From assembly GCA_009379825.1 (NCBI GenBank), contig WHTA01000045.1, positions 1-46,637 on the forward strand: 46,637 bases of DNA. The letters run 5' to 3'. The notes beneath the pieces were generated by a model. The model saw only the letters and a program-made list of their open reading frames with translations. It ran no database searches and was not told the DNA's origin. Below are positions 25,099 through 34,476 of the stretch, one piece after another; position 1 is the stretch's first letter; every line of letters starts with the position of its first letter. The DNA is from Streptosporangiales bacterium. Lineage in GTDB: Bacteria > Actinomycetota > Actinomycetes > Streptosporangiales > WHST01. The position numbers and the translations under genes are program-made.

Positions 25099-26394
25099 TC
25101 ACTCTCCCTCGGCGACGAGTGGCGTGAGCCCCTCCTGGATCTCCGTGGCGGCCTGCTCCGGCGTCGACTTGCCGAGGATGACACTGTCGATCTGGTCACC
25201 GATCAGCCGCCTGGCCTTGTCCTGGTCGCGAGCGGGCGGGCCGACCTCGCCGGTACCGGTCTCGACGATCTCCTTGACCGACTCGACCCACTCCTTCTCG
25301 GCCGGCTTCTGGTGGAGGTCGAGGAAGCTCTTGTCCTCCCAGAGGTCGGTACGCGGCGGCGCGACGCCGTCCTTGGCCAGGGTCAGCATCATCTCAGGGG
25401 ACGTCGCCCACTCGATGAACTTCCACGCGTTGCCCTTCTTCTGTGAGAACTTCGACATGCCGAGGTTCCAGGAGAGCAGGGTCGGGTGGCTGCCACCGGG
25501 GCCGGCGGGGATCGGCATCACGCCGAGCTTGTCACCGACCTTCGACTCCGACCCGACGACGCTGTCGAGCTCGTTGCTCGAGTCGATCATGAACGCGGCC
25601 TTGCCGGACGCCATCAGGCCGGCGTTCTGCACGGGGCCGTTGTTGACCACACCCTTGGGGCCGGCGTCTGAGGCGAGCGCGACGTACTTCTCGACCGCTT
25701 CGACCGCCTTAGGGTCGTCGAACGACGGCTTGCCGCCTTCGGTCCACTCCAGTCCCAGGTTGTGCAGGACGTTGCCGAACGTGTACGCGACGGTGGGGGA
25801 GAGCCCACGGGTCGCGGTCACGTACTTCCCGCCGGACTTGTCGTGGACCGTCTTGCCGGCCGCGATGAGCTCGTCGATCGACGTCGGCACCTCGACGTCG
25901 TACTTCTTCAACAGGTCCTTGCGGTAGAAGACCACCGGGCCCTCCACGTTGACGGGGATGCCGACGAGCTGCCCGTCCAGCCGGGAGGCGTCGAGCATGC
26001 TCTTCGTGAAGCCGTCGGCTTCGTAGTCGTCGGAGGACTTCTTGAGGTCGTCGTCGAGGTCCTCGAACAGGTTGGCGGCACGCCACTTGAACCCCTCGTT
26101 GGACGGCAGCACGTTGAACACGTCGAGGTCTGAGCTCTGCGAGGACAGGCTGACGAAGGTCTTGTCCCTGGCCTGCTCCTGCGCGTACTGCTGCAGGTTG
26201 ACCTTGAGACCGGTCTCCTTCTCGAACTCGGGGACGTGCTCGCTGAGCGCTCTCGCCCAGGGTGTGTTGACGAGCACGACGTTGAGCTCCTTGGCGTCCT
26301 CCGCGGAACCGCCGGAACCGCAGGCCGTCGCCAGGAGTGCGCAGGTAGCGACGGCTGCGCCGACCGTACGCAGCGCGCGTACACGGTGGGACAT
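25099..26394 (-). CDS. ABC importer substrate-binding lipoprotein (family 1)
   Basis: 431 residues. Signal peptide with lipobox LLATAC (lipidated Cys at about residue 25), then a MalE/family-1 binding protein: NVVLVNTPWA, LDVFNVLPSNEGFKW, GIPVNVEGPVVFYRKD, and LLSWNLGMSKFS near the C-terminal lobe. Anchored outside the membrane, it would deliver a sugar-like or polyol-like ligand to the two permeases upstream. Its ATG follows the alcohol dehydrogenase stop by 5 bases, so it is the last gene of the operon. Family-1 proteins bind sugars and sugar derivatives; a sulfonated substrate is inferred from the neighbouring suy-like genes, not shown. Confidence 0.9.
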   Translation of the reverse strand: MSHRVRALRTVGAAVATCALLATACGSGGSAEDAKELNVVLVNTPWARALSEHVPEFEKETGLKVNLQQYAQEQARDKTFVSLSSQSSDLDVFNVLPSNEGFKWRAANLFEDLDDDLKKSSDDYEADGFTKSMLDASRLDGQLVGIPVNVEGPVVFYRKDLLKKYDVEVPTSIDELIAAGKTVHDKSGGKYVTATRGLSPTVAYTFGNVLHNLGLEWTEGGKPSFDDPKAVEAVEKYVALASDAGPKGVVNNGPVQNAGLMASGKAAFMIDSSNELDSVVGSESKVGDKLGVMPIPAGPGGSHPTLLSWNLGMSKFSQKKGNAWKFIEWATSPEMMLTLAKDGVAPPRTDLWEDKSFLDLHQKPAEKEWVESVKEIVETGTGEVGPPARDQDKARRLIGDQIDSVILGKSTPEQAATEIQEGLTPLVAEGE

Positions 26395-26399
26395 GGGAC

Positions 26400-27494
26400 T
26401 CACCCTCTGTCTTCGGTCAGTGGTTGATGCGTCGATGTGGCGTGTGCGTCGTCGAAGACGAGGCACACCTTCCCCGTGGTCTGGTCCGCCGCGAGGCGGT
26501 ACGCGTGGTCGGCGGCGTCGAGCGGGAGCCGGTGCTCCACGACGATCTCGGGATGCAGGCCGTGCCTCGCGAGGACGTCCGCGCAGCGCGCCATGTTGGG
26601 TACCGAGGTGACCCAGGAGCCGGCGAGCGTGACCTCCTTGTGCAGCAGCTCCGCGGAGACGTCGAAGGTGACGTCGCCGCCTTCCCCGATGAACGCGCAG
26701 CGTCCCCAGGTTCGCAGCGAGCGCAGCGCGAGCCGGCGGCCGGCCGGCGACCCGGAGGCGTCCACGGCGACGTCGCAGCACTCCTGCGGTGTCTGCGCCG
26801 GCTCGACGACCTCGTCGAAGAGACCGACCTGCTCCGCCCAGGCCCGTCGCGACTCGTGCAGCTCGGCGCCGAGCACCCGGCGGGCGCCCATGGCGCGGGC
26901 GACCATGGCCGCGGCGAGGCCGACCGGCCCGAGGCCGACGACGAGCACCTCGTCGCGGCCGTCCACCCGTACCCGGTGCAGGCCCTCGAACGCCGTGCCG
27001 AACCCGCACCCGATCAGGCTGGCGTCGACGCCGGTGAACTCCGGCGGCGCCGGGATACAGGTCACGGCATCCGCGAGGACGAACGGCGCATGGCCGCCGT
27101 CGCGCTGGTTCCCGTACGCCCGGCGGTACGGCGACTCGCAGTGGATCATGTACCCGCTGCGGCAGACGGTGCACTGGCCACAGCCGGCGACGTGGTAGAC
27201 GATGACCAGCTGGCCCTCGTCGAGCGCGCGCACACCGGACCCGACGGCTTCGACGATGCCTGCGAACTCGTGCCCGCCGATGCAGCCGGTGTACGTGCGG
27301 TCGCCGCGGTCGAGGTGGTACCGGTACGCGGTGCGCAGGTCGCTGCCGCAGATGGCGGACGCCGCCGTTCGCAGCAGCACCTGGCCGGCGTCTGGTGTCG
27401 GCACGTCGTGCCACCGAAGCGCGACCGTGGAGTCACCGGGGAACGTGGCGGCGAGCATCCGGCTGCCGTCGTCGTCAAGGAACGTGGTTGCCAT
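26400..27494 (-). CDS. zinc-dependent medium-chain alcohol dehydrogenase
   Basis: 364 residues of the MDR superfamily. Catalytic zinc site from CGSDL and GGHEFAG; structural zinc lobe GCGQCTVCRSG (four Cys); NAD-binding VVGLGPVGLAAA. It would oxidise a secondary alcohol or polyol. The ATG at 27494 is 3 bases after the upstream permease stop; an internal ATG at residue 13 (MLAATFPGDS) looks like the more usual family start but lacks a ribosome site. It lies between permease and binding-protein genes, so it likely acts on the imported compound. In the proposed route it could oxidise dihydroxypropanesulfonate or a sulfosugar derivative; this is inference. Confidence 0.9.
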   Translation of the reverse strand: MATTFLDDDGSRMLAATFPGDSTVALRWHDVPTPDAGQVLLRTAASAICGSDLRTAYRYHLDRGDRTYTGCIGGHEFAGIVEAVGSGVRALDEGQLVIVYHVAGCGQCTVCRSGYMIHCESPYRRAYGNQRDGGHAPFVLADAVTCIPAPPEFTGVDASLIGCGFGTAFEGLHRVRVDGRDEVLVVGLGPVGLAAAMVARAMGARRVLGAELHESRRAWAEQVGLFDEVVEPAQTPQECCDVAVDASGSPAGRRLALRSLRTWGRCAFIGEGGDVTFDVSAELLHKEVTLAGSWVTSVPNMARCADVLARHGLHPEIVVEHRLPLDAADHAYRLAADQTTGKVCLVFDDAHATSTHQPLTEDRG

Positions 27495-27497
27495 CGG

Positions 27498-28331
27498 TCA
27501 CTTCACCGCCCCACCGGCGAGCCCTCGTACGAGGAACCGCTGCGCGAACAGGGTCAAGAGCGTCGTCGGCGCCGCGATGATGACGGCGGCGGCCATCAGT
27601 CCGCCCCAGTCGTACTGGCCGATGCCGATGAAGTTGAAGGCGATGACCGTCATCGGCAACGTGTTCACGTTCGCCAGCGCGAGCGCGAAGAGGAAGTAGT
27701 TCCAGGAGAAGATGAACGAGATCACGCCCGCCACGGCGAGGCCGGGCTTCACCATCGGCAGCGCGATGACCCAGAAGGTCCTGCGCAGGTTACAGCCGTC
27801 GATCTCGGCGGCCTCCTGGATGGAGGTCGGGATGCCTTCGAAGAACGGCAGCAGCAGCCAGACGCACAGCGGCAGGGTGATGATGAGGTGCACGAGGATG
27901 AGCAGGATGTAGTTCAGCGGCACCGACTCGAGCGCGCCGAACTTGATCGCCACCACCCGCAGCGGGATGAGGAACAGCACCCCGGGCGCCATCCGGGCGA
28001 CCAGGGTCACGAGCGAGAGCAGGCGCAGGCCGAGACGTGCGATGCAGTACGCGGCGCACGCGCCGGCGGCGAGGCCGATCAGTGTGGCACCGCCGGAGAT
28101 CACGATGCTGTTCACCAGGTAGCGACCGAAGTCCATGTTCTGGAACAGCTTGACGTAGTTGTCGAACGTGGCAGCGGCCGTGAAGTCCGGCGGCGAGCTG
28201 GCGATCTGCCCGGAGCGGTGCAGGCTGCCCCAGAACATGAACGCGACCGGCCCGAGAAAGACCACCAGGATCACCACGTACGCGACGTACGTGCCGAGCA
28301 TGCCGAGGGTGCGGCTACGACTCGAGTTCAC
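27498..28331 (-). CDS. ABC sugar-type importer permease (MalG-like)
   Basis: 277 residues with six membrane helices and the binding-protein-dependent EAA loop EAAEIDGCNLRRTF ... LPMVKPG (about 185-208), which contacts the ATPase. The MalG-like type is recognised by the short N-terminus and the FGRYLVNSIVIS segment. The GTG start lies within the 3' end of the partner permease (17-base overlap). No ATPase is present in this operon; the UgpC/MsmX-like ATPase at 38835-39917 may serve both importers. Confidence 0.9.
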   Translation of the reverse strand: MNSSRSRTLGMLGTYVAYVVILVVFLGPVAFMFWGSLHRSGQIASSPPDFTAAATFDNYVKLFQNMDFGRYLVNSIVISGGATLIGLAAGACAAYCIARLGLRLLSLVTLVARMAPGVLFLIPLRVVAIKFGALESVPLNYILLILVHLIITLPLCVWLLLPFFEGIPTSIQEAAEIDGCNLRRTFWVIALPMVKPGLAVAGVISFIFSWNYFLFALALANVNTLPMTVIAFNFIGIGQYDWGGLMAAAVIIAAPTTLLTLFAQRFLVRGLAGGAVK

Positions 28332-29226
28332 TGCGCCTCCTCAGCCAGGTGAAGAGTCCGGCGAGCAGCAGCACGAGAGCGAACAGGGCCAGCTGCGCCG
28401 CGCTGCCCGGCGCGAGGCGGAGCTCCGCGAACGCATTGCGGTACGCGTAGATGTTCATCGTCGTCGAGGCATTGAGCGGGCCGCCCTGGGTCATGATGTA
28501 GCCGGTGTCGAAGTACCGCACCAGGTCGACCGTGCGCAGCAGCGCGACGACCGTCAGCACCGGGCGCAGCAGCGGCAGGCCGATGTGCCAGCCGGTCTGC
28601 CACCAGCGCGCGCCGTCGACCCTGGCGGCCTCGAACGGCTCGCTCGGCAGGTTCCTGATGCCCGCGTTGACGATCAGGGCGACCAGTGGCGTCCACTGCC
28701 AGATCTCGATGAGGATCAGCGACCAGACCACCTTGTCCGGATCGCCGAGCCAGTCCTGCCGCGGGATGCCGACTACCTCGAGCAGGTAGTTCAGGATGCC
28801 GAGCGACGGGTCGTAGAGCAGCAGCCAGACCAGTCCGACGACGACCGACGCCGTCAGCGACGGCACCAGGGTGAGCGTCTGCAGGATTCGGCCACCAGGG
28901 ACGTGCCGGCTGAGCACGTAGCCGATGAGGGTGCCGAGGATGAGCTGAGGGATGAGCGAGCCGACGTAGATGAGCATCGTCACCCACACCGACGACCAGA
29001 AGACGGGGTCGGTGAAGACCGTGCGGAAGGTTTCCACGGTGAGCTGGTCGAACGCGATGTCGGTGGCGTCCGGGGGAGACAGCGCGAGGCCGGTGGCGTA
29101 GAGGATCGGGAAGACCACGAGCGCCAGCGAGATGATGACCGCGGGCAGGAGCAAGGCCCAGGACTCGCGCAGCCGGCGCCGTTCTGGCGTGTTCGCGGCC
29201 GGTCCGCGCGTCGTTGCTGCGGCCAT
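28315..29226 (-). CDS. ABC sugar-type importer permease (MalF-like)
   Basis: 303 residues. A short basic N-terminus, six membrane helices beginning ALLLPAVIISLALVVFPILYA, and the EAA loop EAARVDGARWWQTGW ... LPLLRP (about 200-225). First gene of the operon permease-permease-alcohol dehydrogenase-binding protein. The start (MAAATTRGP) lies 36 bases from the operator block at 29262 and downstream of a TTGACA promoter. The MalF-like role is by position and length. Confidence 0.9.
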   Translation of the reverse strand: MAAATTRGPAANTPERRRLRESWALLLPAVIISLALVVFPILYATGLALSPPDATDIAFDQLTVETFRTVFTDPVFWSSVWVTMLIYVGSLIPQLILGTLIGYVLSRHVPGGRILQTLTLVPSLTASVVVGLVWLLLYDPSLGILNYLLEVVGIPRQDWLGDPDKVVWSLILIEIWQWTPLVALIVNAGIRNLPSEPFEAARVDGARWWQTGWHIGLPLLRPVLTVVALLRTVDLVRYFDTGYIMTQGGPLNASTTMNIYAYRNAFAELRLAPGSAAQLALFALVLLLAGLFTWLRRRSELES

Positions 29227-29261
29227 CTGGGCGAGCCCCTCAACCCCGTGCTCACGAGTAT

Positions 29262-29314
29262 GGTCAGACCTCTGTTGTCAAGGCACAATGCACGAAACTG
29301 CCTGTCGATGTCAA
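29262..29314 (-). promoter_or_regulatory. promoter and GntR-type operator of the first importer operon
   Basis: Reading the minus strand: TTGACA (29314-29309), 18-base spacer, CATTGT (29290-29285), GC, then CTTGACAACAGAGGTCTGACC to 29262 (read as CTTGACAAC plus AGAGGTCTGACC). The core GGTC-N-GACC is at 29262-29270. Directly after it comes ATACTCGTG, a stretch shared with the site at 43830. The arrangement matches those before suyA and the sugar-acid operon. Confidence 0.6.
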
Positions 29315-29391
29315 CGGTCTGAGTTCGATTACCGCCGACCAGCGATAGGGTCACGGGAGAGCAGATGCGAATCTAGCGGGACGGTGGGACC

Positions 29392-30297
29392 GTGACGGAG
29401 TCACCGAAGGCGGAGTCGCCAAAAGAACTGACGGCCGCGCTGGCCGACACCGGCTACCTGGCCGACGAGGGGCTGGCGACGGCGGCGTGGCTGGCGTACC
29501 GGTTGCGGCGGCCGTTGTTCCTCGAAGGCGACGCGGGCGTGGGCAAGACCTCGCTTGCGGAGGCGGTCGCCACCGTGCTCGGTGCGCACCTCACCAGGCT
29601 GCAGTGCTACGAGGGACTCGACGCCAGCCAGGCGCTGTACGACTGGGACTTCCCGCGCCAGCTGCTGCACGTCAGGGCGATCGAGGCCGCGGCCAGCGTC
29701 AGCGGCGAGCAGGTCGACGCTGACGAACTCGAGGCGAGCCTGTACGACCGGAAGTTCCTCATCGCGCGCCCGTTGCTGCAGGCCATCGAACGTGCCCCGA
29801 GCGTGCTGCTGGTCGACGAGGTGGACCGTGCGGACGACGAGTTCGAGGCGTTCCTGCTCGAGGTGCTTTCCGAGTCGGCCATCTCGGTGCCGGAGCTCGG
29901 CCGGATCGAGGCTGCGCACCCGCCGGTGGTGGTGCTGACCTCGAACCGCACCCGGGAGGTGCACGACGCGCTGAAGCGCAGGTGCCTGTACCACTGGGTG
30001 GAACACCCGAGCTACGAGCGCGAGGTCGCCATCCTCCGCGCCCGGCTGCCGGACGTCACCGAGCGGCTCGCGGAGCAGGTCGCGCAGGCCACCAGGCGGC
30101 TGCGGGAGCTCGAGCTGGTCAAGCCGCCCGGTGTCGCGGAGGCGATCGACTGGGCCGGTGCACTGCACGCGCTCGGCGCCAGGGAGCTGCACCCCGACCT
30201 CGCGGCCGTGACGCTCGGCGCGGTGTTGAAGTACCGCGAGGACGGCGACCGGGTGAAGGAGTACTCGCTCGGCGCCCTCATCGGCGTGCCGGAATGA
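29392..30297 (+). CDS. MoxR/CoxD-type AAA ATPase
   Basis: 301 residues of the MoxR subfamily. Walker A GDAGVGKT (46-53), Walker B LLVDEVDR (139-146), sensor-1 region VVLTSNRTREV and the arginine-rich lid. In the CO dehydrogenase system CoxD is a chaperone ATPase that helps insert the Mo-Cu or other metal centre, acting with the VWA protein CoxE. Here it is followed by a VWA gene and then the three hydroxylase subunits, so that role is likely. GTG start at 29392. Its upstream region is shared with the divergent importer operon. Confidence 0.88.
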   Translation: MTESPKAESPKELTAALADTGYLADEGLATAAWLAYRLRRPLFLEGDAGVGKTSLAEAVATVLGAHLTRLQCYEGLDASQALYDWDFPRQLLHVRAIEAAASVSGEQVDADELEASLYDRKFLIARPLLQAIERAPSVLLVDEVDRADDEFEAFLLEVLSESAISVPELGRIEAAHPPVVVLTSNRTREVHDALKRRCLYHWVEHPSYEREVAILRARLPDVTERLAEQVAQATRRLRELELVKPPGVAEAIDWAGALHALGARELHPDLAAVTLGAVLKYREDGDRVKEYSLGALIGVPE

Positions 30298-30361
30298 CCG
30301 TGCACCCCGTCGACTTCCCGCGCTTCGTTCTCGCTGCCATGCGAACGCGGGAGGTCTCCTC

Positions 30362-31474
30362 GTGACCGAGAGCGGCCTGCGCGACGCCACCGAGGTGCTC
30401 CTCGGCTTCGCCCGGCTGCTGCGCCACGCGGGTGTGGACGCGTCGCCGGAACGCGTGCAGACGTTCCTCGAGGCCACCGACGAGGTCGACGTCACGGTGC
30501 CGCAGGAGGTCTACTGGGCCGGCCGGTTGACGCTCTGCGGTGAGCCGGACGACCTGCCCACGTACGACCGGGCGTTCGCCGCGTACTTCGGTGAGGACCC
30601 GCCTGAGCACGCCGGCCGCACCCGGCCGAGTACCCCGCGCACCACGTACCTGCTGCAGGCCGACGGCGAGCAGGCCGAGGGTGAGGAGACCGGCAGCGAG
30701 CAGGTCACCACGGCGAGCAGCACCGAGGTGCTCAGGCACCGCGACGTGACCCAGCTGTCCGCCGCGGAGCGGGCCGAGCTGCGCCGGCTGCTCACACTGG
30801 TCTGGCCGATCGCGCCCACCCGCGTCTCGCGGCGGCTGCGGCGCGCGCACCGCGGGCAGGTGGACGTGGCGCGGACGGTGCGCCGGATGCTGCGCACCGG
30901 CGGCGAGGTGGCCGTGCTCGCGCACCGCACGCAGGGGCGCAAGCCGCGGCGGCTGGTGCTGCTCGTCGACGTGTCCGGTTCGATGCGGCCGTACGCGGAT
31001 GCGCTGCTGCGGTTCGCGCACGCTGCGGTGCGGCGGCGGCCGGCGAGCACCGAGGTGTTCACCGTCGGCACCAGGCTGACCAGGGTGAGCCACGAGCTGC
31101 AGCTGCGCGACCCGGACCAGGCGCTCGCCGCCAGCGCCGAGGCGATCCCCGACTGGAGTGGCGGCACCAGGCTCGGCGAGGCGCTGAAGGCGTTCCTCGA
31201 CCGGTGGGGGCAGCGCGGCACCGCGCGGCAGGCCATCGTCGTAGTGTTCAGCGACGGCTGGGAGCGCGGCGACGCCACGTTGCTCGGCGAGCAGATGGGC
31301 CGGCTGTCCAGGCTCGCGCGTCGGGTGATCTGGGTGAACCCGCACAAGGGCCGCGTCGGGTTCGCACCGTTGACGGCGGGCATGGTGGCGGCGCTGCCGC
31401 ACGTGGACGAGTTCGTCGCAGGGCACAGCCTCGCTGCGCTCGAGGAGCTGGTCGAGGCGATCCGGCAGCGCTGA
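30362..31474 (+). CDS. VWA-domain protein, CoxE-type
   Basis: 370 residues. The N-terminal half is family-specific and rich in acidic residues (about 75-120), the C-terminal half is a von Willebrand A fold with the metal-ion site DVSGSM (203-208), the second MIDAS segment WSGGTRLGEAL and VVVFSDGWERGD. CoxE-type proteins work with the MoxR-like CoxD in maturing the active site of molybdenum hydroxylases. GTG at 30362 follows GGGAGG. The gene lies 64 bases after the MoxR gene and 108 bases before coxS; the second gap holds an AT-rich inverted repeat. Confidence 0.88.
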   Translation: MTESGLRDATEVLLGFARLLRHAGVDASPERVQTFLEATDEVDVTVPQEVYWAGRLTLCGEPDDLPTYDRAFAAYFGEDPPEHAGRTRPSTPRTTYLLQADGEQAEGEETGSEQVTTASSTEVLRHRDVTQLSAAERAELRRLLTLVWPIAPTRVSRRLRRAHRGQVDVARTVRRMLRTGGEVAVLAHRTQGRKPRRLVLLVDVSGSMRPYADALLRFAHAAVRRRPASTEVFTVGTRLTRVSHELQLRDPDQALAASAEAIPDWSGGTRLGEALKAFLDRWGQRGTARQAIVVVFSDGWERGDATLLGEQMGRLSRLARRVIWVNPHKGRVGFAPLTAGMVAALPHVDEFVAGHSLAALEELVEAIRQR

Positions 31475-31486
31475 CGCGGTCGCCGA

Positions 31487-31507
31487 ATTTCGATGACCAT
31501 CTGAAAT
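31487..31507. promoter_or_regulatory. AT-rich inverted repeat between the VWA gene and coxS
   Basis: ATTTCGAT (31487-31494) and ATCTGAAAT (31499-31507) are inverted copies with one bulged base and a GACC spacer. It is strikingly AT-rich for this DNA. It starts 12 bases after the VWA stop and lies 75 bases before coxS, so it may be an operator or a weak terminator separating coxS-L-M from the genes before. Confidence 0.35.
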
Positions 31508-31582
31508 CTCCACCCTTGCATTTGCGGCCGTACGGGTCTTGACTCGGTGGTGATCAATGTGACCCACCGCACAGGAGGGGTT

Positions 31583-32092
31583 ATGACCCGCATCAGCGTC
31601 ACTGTCGACGGGGTTCGGTACGACGACGACGTCGAACCTCGAACGCTCTTGGTCCATCACCTACGCGAGCAGCTGGGCAAGGTCGGCACCGTGGTCGGCT
31701 GCGACACCAGCAACTGCGGCGCCTGTACCGTGCTGCTCGACGGCAAGGGTGTGAAGAGCTGTTCCGTGCTGGCCGTCCAAGCAGACGGCCGTGTGGTCAC
31801 AACCGTCGAGGGCCTGGCGCCGACCGGCACCGACGGCGAGCTGCACCCGATGCAGCGGGCGTTCCACGAGAAGCACGCGCTCCAGTGCGGGTTCTGTACG
31901 CCAGGGATGATGATGGCCGCGTGCGACCTGCTCGCCGAGAACCCGGATCCCAGCGAGACGGAGATCAGGGAGGGTCTGGAAGGCAACCTCTGCCGGTGCA
32001 CCGGATACCAGAACATCGTCAAAGCGGTGGAGTCGGCGGCCGCCGAGCTGCGCGGCCAGCGTGCCGGCTCGACGGAGGAGGTGCCGTCATGA
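31583..32092 (+). CDS. coxS: CoxS-like [2Fe-2S] subunit of molybdenum hydroxylase
   Basis: 169 residues. Two [2Fe-2S] clusters pass electrons from the molybdenum site to FAD: the plant-ferredoxin-type cluster at Cys40, Cys45, Cys48 and Cys60, and the second at Cys102, Cys105, Cys137 and Cys139 (CGFCTPG and CRCTGYQ). The start at 31583 ([10 protein letters not shown]) is set by AGGAGG 6 bases upstream; the open frame begins earlier at 31547. It is the first gene of the coxS-L-M set and its TGA overlaps the coxL ATG as ATGA. The name marks the family; CO as the substrate is doubtful (see the large subunit). Confidence 0.9.
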   Translation: MTRISVTVDGVRYDDDVEPRTLLVHHLREQLGKVGTVVGCDTSNCGACTVLLDGKGVKSCSVLAVQADGRVVTTVEGLAPTGTDGELHPMQRAFHEKHALQCGFCTPGMMMAACDLLAENPDPSETEIREGLEGNLCRCTGYQNIVKAVESAAAELRGQRAGSTEEVPS

Positions 32093-34476
32093 CAGCGGTG
32101 TCAGAGCGTCCGTCCGGTGAGGTCGGTGCCGCGAGGCTACGTAAGGAAGACGCGCGGCTGGTCACCGGCCAGACCCAGTGGACGGACAACATCGCGCTGC
32201 CGGGCATGCTGCACATGGCGATCCTGCGCAGCCCGATGGCACGTGCGCGCATCACCCGCGTCGACACGACCGCGGCCAGCCAGCAGCCCGGTGTGGTGGC
32301 CGCGCTCTCCGGCCAGGACCTCGCCGGCGAGCAGGGCAGCCTGCCGTGCGCGTGGCCGGTCACCCCGGACATGGTGCACCCGGACCACCCGGCACTCGCG
32401 GTCGACGAGGTGCGGTTCGCCGGCGAGGCGGTCGCCGTCGTCGTCGCACGCGACCGGGCGAGCGCCGTGGACGCGCTCGAAGCGATCGAGATCGACTACG
32501 ACCCGCTGCCGGCCGTGATGGACATGGACGCCGCACTGGCCGACGGCAGCGACCTCGTGCACGGGAGCGCGGGGACGAACAAGTCGTTCACCTGGGTGCT
32601 CGACTCCGGTGAGGCGGGCACCGGCGGCGCGGTGGACAAGGCGCTCGCAGACGCCGAGGTCACCGTCAGCAGGCGCTACATCCAGCAGCGGCTGATCCCC
32701 GCGTTCATGGAGCCCCGCAGCGTCGTGGTGGACCCGACGGGCGGGCAGTTCACCATGTGGTCGGCGACCCAGATCCCGCACATCCTGCGGTTGATGCTCT
32801 CGCTGGTCACCGGCACGCCGGAACACAAGCTGCGGGTCGTCGCCCCGGACGTCGGCGGTGGGTTCGGCGGCAAGCTCCAGGTGACGCCAGAGGAGGTCAT
32901 CGCCCTGCTCGCCGCGCGCCGGGTAGGCAAGCCGCTGAAGTACACGGAGACCAGGAGCGAGAGCCTGTCCGCCGCACACCACGGCAGGGACCAGATCCAG
33001 CAGCTCGACCTCTCCGCCCGCCGCGACGGCACGATCACCGGCTTCAAGGTGAACCTGATCGCGAACATGGGTGCGTACCTCGGCCTGGTGACGCCCGGCG
33101 TACCGATCCTCGGCGCGTTCATGTTCAACGCGATCTACAAGATCCCCGCGTACCGGTTCGAGTGCACCGGCGTGTTCACGAACACCGCGTGGACGGACGC
33201 GTACCGCGGCGCCGGCCGGCCGGAGGCGACGTTCGCCGTCGAGCGGATGATGGACGAGCTCGCCGCCGAGCTCGGCATGGACCCGATGGAGGTACGCAGG
33301 AAGAACTGGATCTCGCACGAGGAGTTCCCGTTCACCACGGTTGCCGGTCTCACCTACGACTCAGGCAACTACGAGGCGGCCACCGACAAGGCCATGCAGC
33401 TGTTCGGCTACGACGACCTGCGCAGGGAGCAGGACCAGCGCAGGGAGAACAACGACCCGGTGCAGCTCGGCATCGGCATCTCCACGTACACGGAGATGTG
33501 CGGCCTCGCGCCGTCGCGGGTACTCGGCAGCCTGTCGTACGGCGCCGGCGGCTGGGAGCACGCGAGCATCCGGATGCTGCCGTCCGGCAAGGTGGAAGTG
33601 GTCACCGGCTCGTCGCCGCACGGGCAGGGCCACGACACCGCGTGGAGCCAGATCGTCTCCGACCAGCTCGGGGTGCCGTTCGACGACGTCGAGGTGCTGC
33701 ACGGCGACACCCGTACCGCGGTCAAGGGCATGGACACCTACGGCTCCAGGTCGCTGACCGTCGGCGGGGTCGCGGTGGTCAATGCCTGCGGGAAGGTCGT
33801 CGAGAAGGCCAAGAAGGTCGCCGCACACATGCTCGAGTGCAGCGTGGACGACGTCGAGTTCGGCGAGGGCTCGTTCCGGGTGAAGGGGAGCCCAGGCACC
33901 GAGAAGACCATCCAGGAGATCGCGCTCGCGACGTTCGCCGCGCACGACCTGCCGGACGGCATGGAGGCGAGCCTGGACTCCGACGCCACGTACGACCCGG
34001 AGAACTTCTCCTACCCGCACGGCACGCACCTGTGCGCGACCGAGGTGGACACCGAGACCGGTGAGGTGAAGATCAGGTCGTACGTCTGCGTGGACGACGT
34101 GGGCAAGGTCGTGAACCCGTTGATCGTGGACGGCCAGGTGCACGGCGGGCTCGCCCAGGGCATCGCGCAGGCCCTGTTCGAGGAGGCCATCTACGACGCG
34201 GACGGCAACCTGCAGACCGGCACGTTCGTCGACTACACGCCGCCGAGCGCGGCCGACCTGCCGTCGTTCGTGACCGAGCGGACGGAGACGCCGGCGACCA
34301 CGAACCCGCTGGGCGTGAAGGGGGTCGGCGAGGCCGGCACCATCGCGTCCACGCCCGCGGTGGTGAACGCGGTCGTCGACGCGCTGCGGCCGATGGGCAT
34401 CAACGACGTGCGGATGCCGTGCTCGCCGGAACGGGTGTGGCGCGCGATCCAGGACGCGAAGGGTGGTGCGGCATGA
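32089..34476 (+). CDS. coxL: CoxL-like molybdopterin large subunit, form II (AYRGAGR)
   Basis: 795 residues of the xanthine oxidase/CO dehydrogenase large-subunit family, binding molybdopterin-cytosine dinucleotide. GGGFGGK near residue 263 and the active-site loop AYRGAGR with Tyr372 mark it as form II; true aerobic CO dehydrogenases (form I) carry AYxCSFR with a Cu-binding cysteine, which is absent. The catalytic base is Glu748 in GVGEAG. The C-terminus GGAA overlaps coxM by ATGA. Form II enzymes are widespread and most have unknown substrates (aldehydes, N-heterocycles or other hydroxylations), so the CO dehydrogenase name should be avoided. Confidence 0.92.
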   Translation: MTAVSERPSGEVGAARLRKEDARLVTGQTQWTDNIALPGMLHMAILRSPMARARITRVDTTAASQQPGVVAALSGQDLAGEQGSLPCAWPVTPDMVHPDHPALAVDEVRFAGEAVAVVVARDRASAVDALEAIEIDYDPLPAVMDMDAALADGSDLVHGSAGTNKSFTWVLDSGEAGTGGAVDKALADAEVTVSRRYIQQRLIPAFMEPRSVVVDPTGGQFTMWSATQIPHILRLMLSLVTGTPEHKLRVVAPDVGGGFGGKLQVTPEEVIALLAARRVGKPLKYTETRSESLSAAHHGRDQIQQLDLSARRDGTITGFKVNLIANMGAYLGLVTPGVPILGAFMFNAIYKIPAYRFECTGVFTNTAWTDAYRGAGRPEATFAVERMMDELAAELGMDPMEVRRKNWISHEEFPFTTVAGLTYDSGNYEAATDKAMQLFGYDDLRREQDQRRENNDPVQLGIGISTYTEMCGLAPSRVLGSLSYGAGGWEHASIRMLPSGKVEVVTGSSPHGQGHDTAWSQIVSDQLGVPFDDVEVLHGDTRTAVKGMDTYGSRSLTVGGVAVVNACGKVVEKAKKVAAHMLECSVDDVEFGEGSFRVKGSPGTEKTIQEIALATFAAHDLPDGMEASLDSDATYDPENFSYPHGTHLCATEVDTETGEVKIRSYVCVDDVGKVVNPLIVDGQVHGGLAQGIAQALFEEAIYDADGNLQTGTFVDYTPPSAADLPSFVTERTETPATTNPLGVKGVGEAGTIASTPAVVNAVVDALRPMGINDVRMPCSPERVWRAIQDAKGGAA

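Noticed and set aside
32089-34476. Aerobic CO dehydrogenase
   Set aside because: The active-site loop is AYRGAGR (form II), lacking the Cys of AYxCSFR needed for the Mo-Cu centre.
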